DNA from: an uncultured Caldilineales bacterium
Lineage (GTDB): Bacteria; Chloroflexota; Anaerolineae; JAAEKA01
Assembly (NCBI GenBank): GCA_937907455.1
Contig: CALESQ010000076.1
Span: forward strand, 75,363 to 139,362
DNA: 64,000 nucleotides
Reading direction: 5' to 3'
The notes under the pieces are model-generated. The model was not told the origin of the DNA. It saw nothing but the letters and a program-made list of their open reading frames with translations, and did not search any database. Shown here piece by piece: positions 15,588 through 24,481 of this stretch (position 1 is its first letter; each line of letters starts with the position of its first letter). Made by a program: the position numbers and the translations under genes.

Positions 15588-16855
15588 GCTCCGCCTCCTG
15601 TCCCGTCGCGATCCAACCGGCCAAAGGCCAACGTGGCGTTGTGGCCGCCGAAGCCGAATGAATTTGAGATCGCCACCTGCACTGCGGCACGACGGGCCTG
15701 GTTGGGCACATAGTCCAAATCGCATTCAGGGTCGGGGTTTTCGAGGTTGATGGTAGGTGGAATAACACCTTCGGTCAGCACTTTGCAGCAAAGAATGGCT
15801 TCAATGGCACCGGCTGCACCCAGCAGGTGACCGGTCATGGATTTGGTGGCGCTGATCGCCAGCCGATAGGCGTGGGGGCCAAACACGCGCTTGATGGCGC
15901 GCGTTTCGGCAATGTCGCCCAGCACGGTGCTGGTGGCGTGTGCATTGATGTAGTCTATGTTCTCGGCAGCCAGCCCGGCATCGTTTAGCGCCTCTTCCAT
16001 CGCTTCTGCGGCTCCCAGCCCTTCCGCGTGGGGCGCGGTGGCATGATAAGCATCGGCAGTGAGGCCATAGCCCAGCACCTCGCAGTAGATGGTGGCTCCG
16101 CGCGCCTGCGCGTGGTGCAGGCTTTCCAGCACCACCATGCCTGCGCCTTCGCCCATGACAAAGCCATCGCGCCCGGCATCAAAGGGACGGCAGGCGGCTG
16201 CGGGGTTATCGTTGCGCGTGGACAGTGCGCTCATCACGTCGAACCCGGCAAAGGCCAGGCGGCAGAAAGCTGCTTCCGAGCCACCGGCCAGCATCACATC
16301 GGCCCGCCCGCGGCGGATTTGCTCGAAGGCTTCGCCGATAGCGGCGTTACCGGTGGCGCAGGCCAGCACCGGGGCCAGATTTGGCCCGCGCGCACCCAGT
16401 TGCAGCGCTACCTGTGCCGAGGCCGAATTAGCTAACATGCTGGGCACGGTGAACGCGCTCACTCGTCGCGGCCCGCGCGCCAGCAGCGCATCATATTGTT
16501 CAAACATGGTAAGAATGCCGCCAATGCCAGAGCCAACCATCACCCCCACACGTCGCGGTGACTCGGCTGCCATGTCCAGCCGCGCATCGGCCACGGCCTG
16601 CTGGGTCGCGGCTAACGCAAATTGGGTGTAGCGATCCAAACGACGTGCTTCCTTACGCTCTATCACTGTGGATGGGTCGAATTCTTTGACTTCGGCTCCA
16701 ATGGTTGTTTTTAACTGGCTGGTATCCAGCGAGGTCAATTGACCCACGCCGCTGCGTCCGGCAAGAACTGCCGCCCATAGGGCAGACACATCATTGCCAA
16801 GCGGAGAAATGCTACCGAGTCCTGTAATCACTACACGCGTTGGATATAACGCCAT
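15584..16855 (-). CDS. fabF: 3-oxoacyl-ACP synthase II
   Basis: Elongates acyl-ACP chains with malonyl-ACP in the cytoplasm. The 423-residue protein has the KAS II triad Cys166 (LACATGNAAIG), His306 (NAHATSTVLGD) and His343 (SMTGHLLGAAGAIEAI), plus the start RVVITGLGSISPLGND. The family's NAHGTST reads NAHATST here, a mild change. ATG at 16855 is chosen for GGAGG 6 nt upstream and the homology start; the frame stays open 180 bp further upstream. fabH overlaps its stop. No acyl carrier protein, fabD or fabG lies nearby. A terminator-like hairpin directly upstream suggests attenuation. Confidence 0.95.
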   Translation of the reverse strand: MALYPTRVVITGLGSISPLGNDVSALWAAVLAGRSGVGQLTSLDTSQLKTTIGAEVKEFDPSTVIERKEARRLDRYTQFALAATQQAVADARLDMAAESPRRVGVMVGSGIGGILTMFEQYDALLARGPRRVSAFTVPSMLANSASAQVALQLGARGPNLAPVLACATGNAAIGEAFEQIRRGRADVMLAGGSEAAFCRLAFAGFDVMSALSTRNDNPAAACRPFDAGRDGFVMGEGAGMVVLESLHHAQARGATIYCEVLGYGLTADAYHATAPHAEGLGAAEAMEEALNDAGLAAENIDYINAHATSTVLGDIAETRAIKRVFGPHAYRLAISATKSMTGHLLGAAGAIEAILCCKVLTEGVIPPTINLENPDPECDLDYVPNQARRAAVQVAISNSFGFGGHNATLAFGRLDRDGTGGGA

Positions 16856-16867
16856 AGATAACCTCCG

Positions 16868-16911
16868 AAAAAAAAGATGCGCCGGCTGGCTGGATCGCCC
16901 ACGCTGGCGCA
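16868..16911 (-). promoter_or_regulatory. Terminator-like hairpin in the fabF leader (possible attenuator)
   Basis: On the minus strand TGCGCC and GGCGCA (arms 16906-16911 and 16878-16883) close a GC-rich stem-loop that is followed at once by TCTTTTTTTT. The T-run ends next to GGAGG, the fabF ribosome-binding site. No gene ends upstream on this strand, so a terminator here would only act on the fabF-fabH transcript itself. Confidence 0.5.
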
Positions 16912-16984
16912 GTAACTCTATAGTCCATAACACAAATAAGGTACAAAAGGTGCGCAGGAACCGGAAATCGGCAGAAAAGTCCTT

Positions 16985-17013
16985 TTGTGCGGGATGTTCA
17001 CATCGGTTACAAT
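16985..17013 (+). promoter_or_regulatory. Probable promoter of the quinone oxidoreductase gene
   Basis: TTGTGC (16985-16990) and TACAAT (17008-17013) are 17 nt apart, 77 nt before the gene start. The -35 matches consensus only in its first three bases. Confidence 0.5.
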
Positions 17014-17089
17014 AGACACTGCTTGTAATCAGCAAGCGGTTGGTATGTCACAACCGCAGCATTCGGCGCTGCGGCAGAAGGATCTATCC

Positions 17090-18064
17090 ATGAGAGCTAT
17101 TCAAATCAATCAGTTTGGCGGCCCAGATGTATTGGTCGTCCGTGATATTCCTTTGCCTGAGCCGGGGCCGGGCCAGGTGCGGATCAAGGTAGCTGTAGCC
17201 GGTTTGAACTATATTGATACCTATCAGCGCAGTGGTGTATATGCTGTGCCGCTGCCGTTTATTCCCGGCATGGAGGCGGCAGGTGTGGTGGAAGCCCTGG
17301 GTCAGCAGGTGGCTGGCTTGAAGGTGGGCGACCGTGTGGCTTGGTGCATGGTTCCGGGCACGTATGCCGAATACGCGTTGGCTCCTGCCGACAAAGTGGT
17401 GCCCCTGCCTGATGGCATCAGCCTGGATCTGGCTGCGGCTGTGCTGTTGCAGGGGATGACTGCCCACTATCTGGCGATCAGTACCTATCCTTTGCGGCCC
17501 GGTGACGTGGCTTTGGTACATGCCGCGGCCGGTGCTACCGGCTCGCTGTTGGTGCAGCTTGCCAAACGGGCCGGCGCGCAGGTGATTGCCACTGTGGGCA
17601 GCGCGGCCAAGGCTGAACTGGCGCGCGGCGACGGAGCTGACGCGGTGATCAACTACCGCGAGCAGGACTTTGAGGCTGAGGTGAAACGCTTGACCGATAA
17701 TCGCGGGGTAGATGTGGTGTACGACTCGGTGGGGCAGGCCACCTTCAACAAGAGCCTGAATAGCCTGCGCCCGCGCGGGCTGCTGGCCTTGTTTGGTCAG
17801 GCCAGCGGGGCGGTGCCCCCCTTCGAGCTGCAAACGCTCAACCAGCGTGGTTCGCTGTTCATCACACGGCCCAGCCTTGGACACTATATTGCCACGCGTT
17901 CCGAGTTGTTTAGCCGCGCCGGTGACCTGTTCCTGTGGCTGGCTGATGGCTCGCTGCGCGTGCGTATTGATCGCACTCTGCCGCTGGCCGAGGCTGCCGA
18001 AGCCCATCGCTTGCTGGAAAGTCGCCAAACCGCGGGCAAGGTGTTGCTGGAGGTGGGGAGGTAG
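17090..18064 (+). CDS. qor: NADPH:quinone oxidoreductase, zeta-crystallin type
   Basis: A 324-residue zinc-independent medium-chain dehydrogenase that reduces quinones or activated alkenes with NADPH. It has the family start MRAIQINQFGGPDVL, the quinone oxidoreductase segment GLNYIDTYQRSGVY, and the nucleotide loop HAAAGATGSLLVQLAKRAGAQVI (usual AAAGGVG). There are no catalytic zinc ligands. ATG at 17090 is chosen at the homology start; CAGAAGGATC lies upstream. It is divergent from fabF. The stop codon TAG sits inside the first GTAGACA word of a repeat region. Confidence 0.93.
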   Translation: MRAIQINQFGGPDVLVVRDIPLPEPGPGQVRIKVAVAGLNYIDTYQRSGVYAVPLPFIPGMEAAGVVEALGQQVAGLKVGDRVAWCMVPGTYAEYALAPADKVVPLPDGISLDLAAAVLLQGMTAHYLAISTYPLRPGDVALVHAAAGATGSLLVQLAKRAGAQVIATVGSAAKAELARGDGADAVINYREQDFEAEVKRLTDNRGVDVVYDSVGQATFNKSLNSLRPRGLLALFGQASGAVPPFELQTLNQRGSLFITRPSLGHYIATRSELFSRAGDLFLWLADGSLRVRIDRTLPLAEAAEAHRLLESRQTAGKVLLEVGR

Positions 18065-18185
18065 ACAGGTAAGGAAGTAGACAAGTAGACAAATACGCCG
18101 AAGGCGGGTAGACAAGTACGCCGAAGGCGGGTAGGCAAGTAGACAGGTAAATAAGCAGACAAGTTGATAAGGAAGCAAGGAAACG
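18061..18185. repeat. GTAGACAAG-type short-word repeat region
   Basis: Degenerate tandem words GTAGACA, AAGTAGACAAGTAGACA and CAGGTAAGGAAG, together with two copies of TACGCCGAAGGCGGGTAG. The reverse-complement word TGTCTAC recurs at 20768-20812 and 28974-29045. All three stretches are intergenic. The unit is not a clean period; it looks like a word-based short repeat family. Confidence 0.7.
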
Positions 18186-18340
18186 AGGGCGTTGTCGGCG
18201 CTAGAGTGATGTGTCAAGATCAGGTAGATGGGTAGATTGCAAGAGAGCCTGGTTAATCAGTTTGCTGGCTTGGCAAGCTGATGACAGGCAGGCACTTACT
18301 GCTACCGTTCGCCGTTCACTGTTCGCCGTCCACCGAAATC

Positions 18341-20653
18341 ATGGATATTTTAGCTGGTCTTAATGCTCAACAAATCGCCGCGGTGACTGCACCTGATGGC
18401 CCGGTGCTGGTGCTGGCCGGCCCCGGCTCCGGCAAAACGCGCGTGCTCACCCAACGCATTGCTTACCTGGTGCAGCAGCGCGGCGTGCCGCCGTACCGGC
18501 TGATGGCGGTTACTTTTACCAATAAGGCGGCGCGCGAGATGCGCACGCGCACCGAACGCATCCTCGGCCTGGAGCCGGAGACAATGGGCGGCTCTGCAAG
18601 TCGTACCGGTTTGCGCGGGCTTACCATCGGCACTTTTCATTCGATCTGTGCGTTGCTGTTACGTCGTGAACATCAGGCAACCGCGTTTGGTGGCAATTTT
18701 GTCATCTACGACAGCGATGATCAGCAGCGTGTGGTCAAGGCGGTGATCAAGCAACTCGATCTCAACGACAAGCTGTATCGCCCGCCCGCTTTGCATGCCT
18801 ATATCAGCCGCTGCAAAAATGAGCTGGTGACGCCTGACAGGATTGAAACTAAAACCTATTGGGAAGAAGTCGCCGGTCGCGTGTACGCCGGGTATCAGGC
18901 ATTGCTGCGGCAAAACAATGCCTTGGATTTTGACGATTTGCTGATGGAAACGGCGCTGTTGCTGCGCGACAATGCCGAAGTACGCACGCGCTATCAGGAA
19001 CGCTATCAACACCTGCTGGTAGATGAGTTCCAGGATACCAATGTGGCGCAGTACGAGCTGATCAAGCTGCTGGTTGGCTCGCTTCGTAATCTTTTCTGCG
19101 TGGCCGACGAGGACCAATCTATCTACGCCTGGCGCGGGGCTGATCCGCGCAATATCAAACGCCTGCGCGACGATTTTACCGACATCACTCAGGTGCTGTT
19201 GGAGCGCAACTATCGTTCCACTCAGGTGATTCTCGACGCGGCCAACGAAGTGATCAAGCATAACTGGGCGCGCACTCCCAAAAAGCTCTTCACCGAACGC
19301 AGCGGCGGCGCGCTGGTGACGGTGTATCAGGCTTATGACGAGATCGAGGAAGCCAGCTTTGTGGTGGAAGAGATTGCGCGGCTCACGACAGGCAAAGGCG
19401 TGGAGCCGGGCGATTGCGCCATTTTGTACCGCACCAATGCCCAGTCGCGCGCGCTGGAAGATGCTTTTGTGCGCCGTAGCTTGCCCTATCGCCTGATAGG
19501 CGCCACTCGCTTCTACGAACGCAAGGAGATCCGCGACGCCATTGCCTACCTGCGGTTGGTGCATAACCCCGATGACAGCATCAGCCTGGGGCGCATTATC
19601 AACGAGCCGCCGCGGCGTATCGGCAAAACGAGCGAAGCGGCATTAGCGCAGTGGGCCTATCAGCTTGGCTTGTCATCCACCGAGGCACTGCGCGTCCTGA
19701 ATGGCGAACGCGGCGAGCTGGCGCGCAAGACTATCGCGCCTCAGGCTCTGGATGAGGCTCCCTTCAGCAGTACAGCCAAAACTGCCTTGCTGGCTTTCTG
19801 GCGATTGCTGGCCGGCTGGGTGGCGGCAAAAGCCGCTTTGACAGTAGGCCAGTTGCTGGATCGAATTTTGGAAGAATCGGGCTATGCCGTGTCGCTGCGT
19901 GACGGCACGGAAGAAGGCGAAGGCCGCTGGGAAAACTTGCAGGAGTTGCGCACTGTCACCGCGGGCTACGCCGAGCTGCCGCCGGGTGAGGGTCTCCCTG
20001 CGTTTTTGGAAGAAGTGGCGCTGGTGAGCGATAGCGACGAGCTGCCAGAAAACCAATCGGTGCCCACACTGATGACGCTGCATACGGCCAAGGGGCTGGA
20101 ATTTCCGGTGGTGTTCATGGTGGGCCTGGAGCAGGGAATTTTTCCGCACAGCCGCAGCAAGGACGATCCCGACCAGATGCAGGAGGAGCGCCGCCTGGCC
20201 TATGTGGGTATCACCCGGGCTAAACAGCGGCTTTACCTGGTGCACGCTTTCCGGCGCACTTTGTACGGCTCTGCCGAAATGTATCCGCCCAGCGAGTTTT
20301 TGCAGGATATCCCCTCTCACCTGGTGAGTAGCCAGGGTATGCGGGCGCGACGTGAGCCGTCTCGCAGTGGCAGTCGTGGCGAGGCAGATGCCCGCGCCAC
20401 GGTGTGGAGTCCTCCTACAGGGCGCGACCGGCTGGGGACGGCCAATGCCGGGCCGCTGAAATCGGCGCCTTCGCCCGCGCCGCAGCAGGGCCAATTCAAA
20501 CCGGGGCAGCGCGTTAGCCACGGTTTGTTCGGTGAAGGAGTCGTGATTAAAAGCGAGCTGGCTGATGACGATGAGTATGTCAGCGTGGCCTTCCCTGGCA
20601 AGGGCATCAAAAAGCTGATGGCTAGCATGGCGAAGCTGAAAACGGTGGGGTGA
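18341..20653 (+). CDS. pcrA: ATP-dependent DNA helicase PcrA/UvrD
   Basis: A 770-residue superfamily 1A 3'-5' helicase for nucleotide excision and mismatch repair and removal of RNA polymerase or RecA from DNA. Motifs in order: Walker A AGPGSGKT (26-33), TFTNKAAREM (Ia), VDEFQDTN (II), VADEDQSIYAWRGA (III), RNYRST (IV), TLHTAKGLEFPVVFMVG (V) and RLAYVGITRAKQRLYL (VI). The C-terminus carries the PcrA Tudor-like domain (about 715-765; FKPGQRVSHGLFGEGVV) that contacts RNA polymerase, which supports PcrA over Rep. ATG at 18341 is chosen by homology; ribosome site weak. The 280-bp gap upstream is non-coding and carries word repeats. Confidence 0.95.
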   Translation: MDILAGLNAQQIAAVTAPDGPVLVLAGPGSGKTRVLTQRIAYLVQQRGVPPYRLMAVTFTNKAAREMRTRTERILGLEPETMGGSASRTGLRGLTIGTFHSICALLLRREHQATAFGGNFVIYDSDDQQRVVKAVIKQLDLNDKLYRPPALHAYISRCKNELVTPDRIETKTYWEEVAGRVYAGYQALLRQNNALDFDDLLMETALLLRDNAEVRTRYQERYQHLLVDEFQDTNVAQYELIKLLVGSLRNLFCVADEDQSIYAWRGADPRNIKRLRDDFTDITQVLLERNYRSTQVILDAANEVIKHNWARTPKKLFTERSGGALVTVYQAYDEIEEASFVVEEIARLTTGKGVEPGDCAILYRTNAQSRALEDAFVRRSLPYRLIGATRFYERKEIRDAIAYLRLVHNPDDSISLGRIINEPPRRIGKTSEAALAQWAYQLGLSSTEALRVLNGERGELARKTIAPQALDEAPFSSTAKTALLAFWRLLAGWVAAKAALTVGQLLDRILEESGYAVSLRDGTEEGEGRWENLQELRTVTAGYAELPPGEGLPAFLEEVALVSDSDELPENQSVPTLMTLHTAKGLEFPVVFMVGLEQGIFPHSRSKDDPDQMQEERRLAYVGITRAKQRLYLVHAFRRTLYGSAEMYPPSEFLQDIPSHLVSSQGMRARREPSRSGSRGEADARATVWSPPTGRDRLGTANAGPLKSAPSPAPQQGQFKPGQRVSHGLFGEGVVIKSELADDDEYVSVAFPGKGIKKLMASMAKLKTVG

Positions 20654-20767
20654 GCGATGGCGTATTGTTCAGCGTGCGCCTGCGGTTAAAACCGCACCCT
20701 CTTACAGTTAAACCGGTTTCAGCCAGTTCACACACATAGATAAACCTCCCTCTCCCTCTCCTGCTCC

Positions 20768-20812
20768 CTGTCTACCTGTGTACCTGTGTACCTGTGTACT
20801 TGTCTCCCTCTC
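20768..20812. repeat. TGTCTAC/TGTGTAC short-word repeats (minus orientation)
   Basis: CTGTCTACCTG, then GTGTACCTG repeated and GTGTACTTGTCTCC form a tandem of 8-10 nt words. They are the reverse complement of the family at 18061. They lie between pcrA and the subtilisin gene, just before its leader. Confidence 0.65.
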
Positions 20813-20844
20813 TTCTTACCTCCCTCTCAAAGGACGCATATTGT

Positions 20845-22353
20845 ATGAACAAAGTATTGGTTGTGTTGATTGTGATGATAAGCTTGTGTCCGCAGTCAGC
20901 CCATAGCGCGGCAAGTCGCCCGGACAAGGTGGCGGCGGCGCTATGGCAGGCTACCGAAGAGAACCAGAGCGCTGAATTTCTGGTGATTTTGCAGCAACAA
21001 ACTGATTTGAGCGCGGTTGCGCGGGTGGGTGCGCCCGGCACGCAGGTGCAGGCTGTGTACGACGCGCTGCGCACCACCGCCCAGCGCAGTCAGAAGCCCT
21101 TGCAAGCCTGGCTGCAACGCCGCGGCTTTTCTTATCAGAGTTTCTATCTGGTGAATATGCTGCGGGTGACGGGCGACCGGGCGCTGTTGTTGGCGCTGGC
21201 ACAACGGGCTGATGTGGCACGGCTGATAGCCAATCCGGCTGTGGTGGGCGTTGCGCCTTTGCCCGTGGAGTCAGCGCTCGATACCATGCCGCACGCTGCC
21301 GCGGGTATTGAATGGGGTGTGAGTTTTGTGAACGCGCCGCAGGTTTGGCAGCGTGGCATCACCGGCACAGGGGTGGTGATCGGCGTGCAGGATACCGGCG
21401 TGCTGTGGCAGCATCCTGCGTTGCGCGGGCATTACCGCGGCTGGGATGGGGGCACAGCACACCATGACTTCAACTGGCATAGTGCCGTGGGTATCACCGT
21501 GGCCTGCGCCGACCCGGCACAGCCCTGCGATCCGGTAGGGCATGGCACGCATGTCACCGGTACCGCCGTAGGTGATGATGGCGCGGGCAACCAAATCGGC
21601 GTGGCCCCAGGCGCGCAATGGATTGCCTGTCGCAATATGGACGATCAGGGACGCGGCTCGCCGGCCAGCTACATCGAATGCTTTGAGTTTTTGCTGGCTC
21701 CCTATCCCTTTGGCGGCGACCCACAAACCGCTGGCCGCCCCGACCTCGGTGCGCAGATCATCAACAATTCGTGGCATTGCCCGCCCAGCGAGGGATGCGA
21801 CCATTTTACGCTGCAACAGGCGCTGGAGGCCGTGCGCGCGGCCGGGATCATGCTGGTGGTTTCGGCGGGCAACAATGGTTCGGCCTGCGGCAGTGTGCTC
21901 TATCCGCCTGGCACCTACGATGCAGCCTACAGCATCGGTGCATTCGACAGTGCCGGAGTGATTGCGCCGTTCAGCAGCCGTGGGCCGGTTACGTTCAACG
22001 GCAGCGGCCTCAGCAAGCCCGATCTCAGCGCACCGGGTGTAGCGGTGCGTTCAGCCAGCCCGGGTAACGACTATCGCCTGCTGTCCGGCACTTCCATGGC
22101 CGCGCCGCATGTCAGCGGGGTCGTGGCACTGATCTGGTCAGCCAATCCTGCACTGATCGGCCAGATAGATGCCACCGAGGCGTTGCTCAACCGCACGGCG
22201 CGGCCTGTGGCTGACCAAACCTGCGGGCCATCCAACATCCCCGGCTACAACCATACGTATGGCTGGGGAGCGGTGGATGCCCTGGCTGCGTTGCGCGCCT
22301 CGCAACACGAGTTGTATCTGCCGATGATGTGGCGGCACGCGGCACGCCGGTAA
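20845..22353 (+). CDS. Secreted subtilisin-like serine protease (S8)
   Basis: A 502-residue exported protease. A signal peptide (1-21, ending QSAHSA) is followed by a propeptide of the I9 type (about 40-140), then the S8 catalytic domain with the triad Asp183 (GVQDTGVLWQHPAL), His233 (VGHGTHVTGTAVG), Ser417 (LSGTSMAAPHVSG) and oxyanion Asn343 (VSAGNNGS). Six or more Cys in the mature part (WHCPPSEGC, ADPAQPC) suggest disulfides. No C-terminal anchor is present. ATG at 20845 has AAAGGA 10 nt upstream and gives a clean signal peptide. Confidence 0.93.
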   Translation: MNKVLVVLIVMISLCPQSAHSAASRPDKVAAALWQATEENQSAEFLVILQQQTDLSAVARVGAPGTQVQAVYDALRTTAQRSQKPLQAWLQRRGFSYQSFYLVNMLRVTGDRALLLALAQRADVARLIANPAVVGVAPLPVESALDTMPHAAAGIEWGVSFVNAPQVWQRGITGTGVVIGVQDTGVLWQHPALRGHYRGWDGGTAHHDFNWHSAVGITVACADPAQPCDPVGHGTHVTGTAVGDDGAGNQIGVAPGAQWIACRNMDDQGRGSPASYIECFEFLLAPYPFGGDPQTAGRPDLGAQIINNSWHCPPSEGCDHFTLQQALEAVRAAGIMLVVSAGNNGSACGSVLYPPGTYDAAYSIGAFDSAGVIAPFSSRGPVTFNGSGLSKPDLSAPGVAVRSASPGNDYRLLSGTSMAAPHVSGVVALIWSANPALIGQIDATEALLNRTARPVADQTCGPSNIPGYNHTYGWGAVDALAALRASQHELYLPMMWRHAARR

Positions 22354-22539
22354 TGCAGTTGCTTCATGCACTGATCTGCCGATGGTTTTCTGACTTGGAT
22401 GGTGTTTATAGTCAATATTTGATAGCTGCATGATAGCTTTCTGATATTCTCATAGAGTTGTTTACAGCTATAATTGTTTGTCTCAATATTATTTTTTGTT
22501 GTCTGATTGATGTTTTGACTGTCGTCGGCTGATTGCCCT
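22354..22539 (+). promoter_or_regulatory. AT-rich spacer with a TATAAT box
   Basis: The spacer between the protease gene and the membrane-protein gene turns AT-rich from about 22430. TATAAT is at 22469-22474; no good -35 hexamer is seen 16-18 nt upstream. It is the only candidate promoter for the two following genes. Confidence 0.35.
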
Positions 22540-23130
22540 ATGCCTTCCTTGCCGCCCTATTTGTTTTCGTTGTTGACTTTGCCTCTGTTGGCGAGCATGA
22601 ACATCTTTGTGGTCATGCGGCGTCCGCGCGAGCCGCTTTCGTGGGGATTTACCGGCACACTGATTAGTTTATTCGTCTTCTTCCTGGGCGATGTCATGCA
22701 GTATCAGTATGGCATCTCGGTGGAAAGCAGCTTGATGTGGCAGTATATTGAAAGCCTTGGGGCCAATGGCACAGTGCTGTCGGGGTTGGCATTGATCCTG
22801 ATATTGCGCAACCGTCGCTTGCTGCGGTGGGAATGGATTTTGTTTGTGTTTATCGCTGTGCGGGTGGTTTTTGATATGGTGTGGCTGGGCACTTTCGTTC
22901 GCCCTGAGGTGATCCAGACATGCACTAACACCCTGGGCATGCCACGGCTCACCTGCCCGCCCGCCGATCGCTGGTCACAGTTTTTCTTTGCCCTGACCGG
23001 ATTGGCGGTGATTGCGCTGTTTGTCAGCACCGCCTTCAAGGTTACCGGCCCGCGCCGTCCCATTGTGCGGCGCTATCTGGTGTGGGCTGCTGTGATTGTG
23101 GCCCTGAACAGTGTTATTTGGCAGGGGTAG
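22540..23130 (+). CDS. Polytopic membrane protein, probable N-terminal part of a membrane-SARP regulator
   Basis: A 196-residue protein made almost wholly of about six hydrophobic helices (5-24, 36-53, 75-93, 100-117, 147-165, 178-195), with a small external loop holding two Cys (QTCTNTLGMPRLTCPP). I recognise no family. It stops at TAG (23128-23130). The next frame starts at GTG 23130-23132 within TAGTG and continues at once with three more transmembrane helices and then a DNA-binding domain. Either the two are coupled subunits or a frameshift has split one gene. The ATG at 22540 has no clear ribosome site. Confidence 0.65.
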   Translation: MPSLPPYLFSLLTLPLLASMNIFVVMRRPREPLSWGFTGTLISLFVFFLGDVMQYQYGISVESSLMWQYIESLGANGTVLSGLALILILRNRRLLRWEWILFVFIAVRVVFDMVWLGTFVRPEVIQTCTNTLGMPRLTCPPADRWSQFFFALTGLAVIALFVSTAFKVTGPRRPIVRRYLVWAAVIVALNSVIWQG

Positions 23131-24263
23131 TGGTCATTACCCAGCGCAACAACTCGTTGTTGTGGACCGGCGTAGCTGTTTTAATGGCGCTGGCGGTGCT
23201 GATGCGTATGTTTTTGGCGCTGGAGGAGATGGAAACGGGCGTGCGTTTTCCCACTTTGGGCTGGCAGGCGTTGATGTGGCTGTTTGGCCTGCTGTTAGCT
23301 GTTTTTGCCGATCTGGTTTGGAAAAGCATGGAAGCGCCTGTGCTGACCATGATTGCCCTGGCGGTTGGCATGGCCGGCGGTGGCACGGCGTTGGTCAATT
23401 CGTTGTTGCATCACCCGGCCAAAGCCGATGCCTTAGCCTTTGCCCCGACAGGTGATCTCTCGCTTCAGCGCGCCGCTGTGGCGATGCCTTTCACGTCGTC
23501 ACAGCCATTGGAAGCAGTGACATCCGATCCCTATGTCTTGCGCGTTTTCTTGTTTGGCCCCATGCGTGTGGTGCGTCAGGGAGAAAGTTTGGCCAACACG
23601 GCCGAAGTATGGCGGTCGGGCAAAACACGTTCGTTACTGGTGTTGCTGGCTCTGCGCCGCCATAACGGAGTGACGGCCTTTGACATTGCCGAAGCGTTGT
23701 GGCCGACCGGCGCGGAGATGGATGGCGATGCTGATCGCAAAAGTCAATCAGCTATGCGCAGCTATCTTTCTACCTTGCGTCGCGTGCTGGACCCCGAACC
23801 GCGCAGCGATCAGCCGCGCATTGTGCGTGATGGTGAACGCTATTTCCTGCGCAGCGAAGGACTTTGGCTGGATTTGTGGGAGTTCGAGACGCTGGTAGAG
23901 CAGGCCGAGAAGCTGACTGCCAGTGCCGCTTTCGCCGAGGCGCTGGCCTGCTGGCAACAAGCTGTGGCGCTCTACTCGCCTGAAGGACTGCTGCCCGATG
24001 AGATGAATCTGCCTGCCGAGATCATCGAGCTTATGCGACAACGTACCCAACGCTGTTATTTGAAGGGACTGCGCATCCTGGCGCACGCCGAAGCCATAGA
24101 TGAACGGGCTGTGACACTGTGGGAGGCACTCAATCAGGCGGACCCGTTCGACAACGAAGCCTTGCGCTGGCTAGTGAGTCATTATCAGAACACCAGCGAC
24201 CGGCGCAAACTGCTTGAGCTGCTGCAACACCATCCGGATGCGCAACGGCTGCTTAAAAGATAG
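23130..24263 (+). CDS. Membrane-anchored BTAD-domain (SARP-like) transcriptional regulator
   Basis: About 377 residues from the GTG at 23130. Three hydrophobic helices (about 9-30, 42-64, 70-90) are followed by a linker and an OmpR-type winged helix (about 135-225; LRVFLFGPMRVVRQGE, KTRSLLVLLALRR, AMRSYLSTLRRVLDP, YFLRSEGLWLDLWEFE). A bacterial transcriptional activation (BTAD) helical domain follows (to about 375; ALACWQQAVALYSPEGLLPDEM). SARP-family proteins activate transcription. A membrane-tethered one suggests sensing at the membrane with no soluble partner. The start codon overlaps the preceding stop. A strong terminator follows. Confidence 0.75.
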   Translation: MVITQRNNSLLWTGVAVLMALAVLMRMFLALEEMETGVRFPTLGWQALMWLFGLLLAVFADLVWKSMEAPVLTMIALAVGMAGGGTALVNSLLHHPAKADALAFAPTGDLSLQRAAVAMPFTSSQPLEAVTSDPYVLRVFLFGPMRVVRQGESLANTAEVWRSGKTRSLLVLLALRRHNGVTAFDIAEALWPTGAEMDGDADRKSQSAMRSYLSTLRRVLDPEPRSDQPRIVRDGERYFLRSEGLWLDLWEFETLVEQAEKLTASAAFAEALACWQQAVALYSPEGLLPDEMNLPAEIIELMRQRTQRCYLKGLRILAHAEAIDERAVTLWEALNQADPFDNEALRWLVSHYQNTSDRRKLLELLQHHPDAQRLLKR

Positions 24264-24369
24264 CGCATTGCTGCGGCCGGTCTCTTCAGCGGTTCGTACT
24301 CCCTGAAACACGCTACTTTGCGCTGCTTTTATCCCTGATTTTACCGCTGTGACCGTCTCAGGTAGCGAA

Positions 24370-24418
24370 AACCTCACTGACAGCATGGATAGCTTGCTGC
24401 CAGTGAGGTTTTGTTTTT
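24370..24418 (+). terminator. Intrinsic terminator after the SARP-like gene
   Basis: AACCTCACTG (24370-24379) pairs exactly with CAGTGAGGTT (24401-24410). CAGCA/TGCTG extends the stem inside. TTGTTTTT follows. It is about 105 bp past the stop codon. Confidence 0.9.
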
Positions 24419-24429
24419 CGTGATTGTTG

Positions 24430-24476
24430 AAATTGCTCTTCCAGGTAGCAATTTCGTAACAACATGGCGTTATAAT
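24430..24476 (+). promoter_or_regulatory. Inverted repeat and TATAAT box ahead of a possible small RNA
   Basis: AAATTGCT (24430-24437) and AGCAATTT (24447-24454) form an 8-bp inverted repeat. TATAAT lies at 24471-24476. The -35 position falls within the right arm, and no consensus -35 is present, which would suit an activator or repressor site. Confidence 0.4.
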
Positions 24477-24481
24477 AGCGT

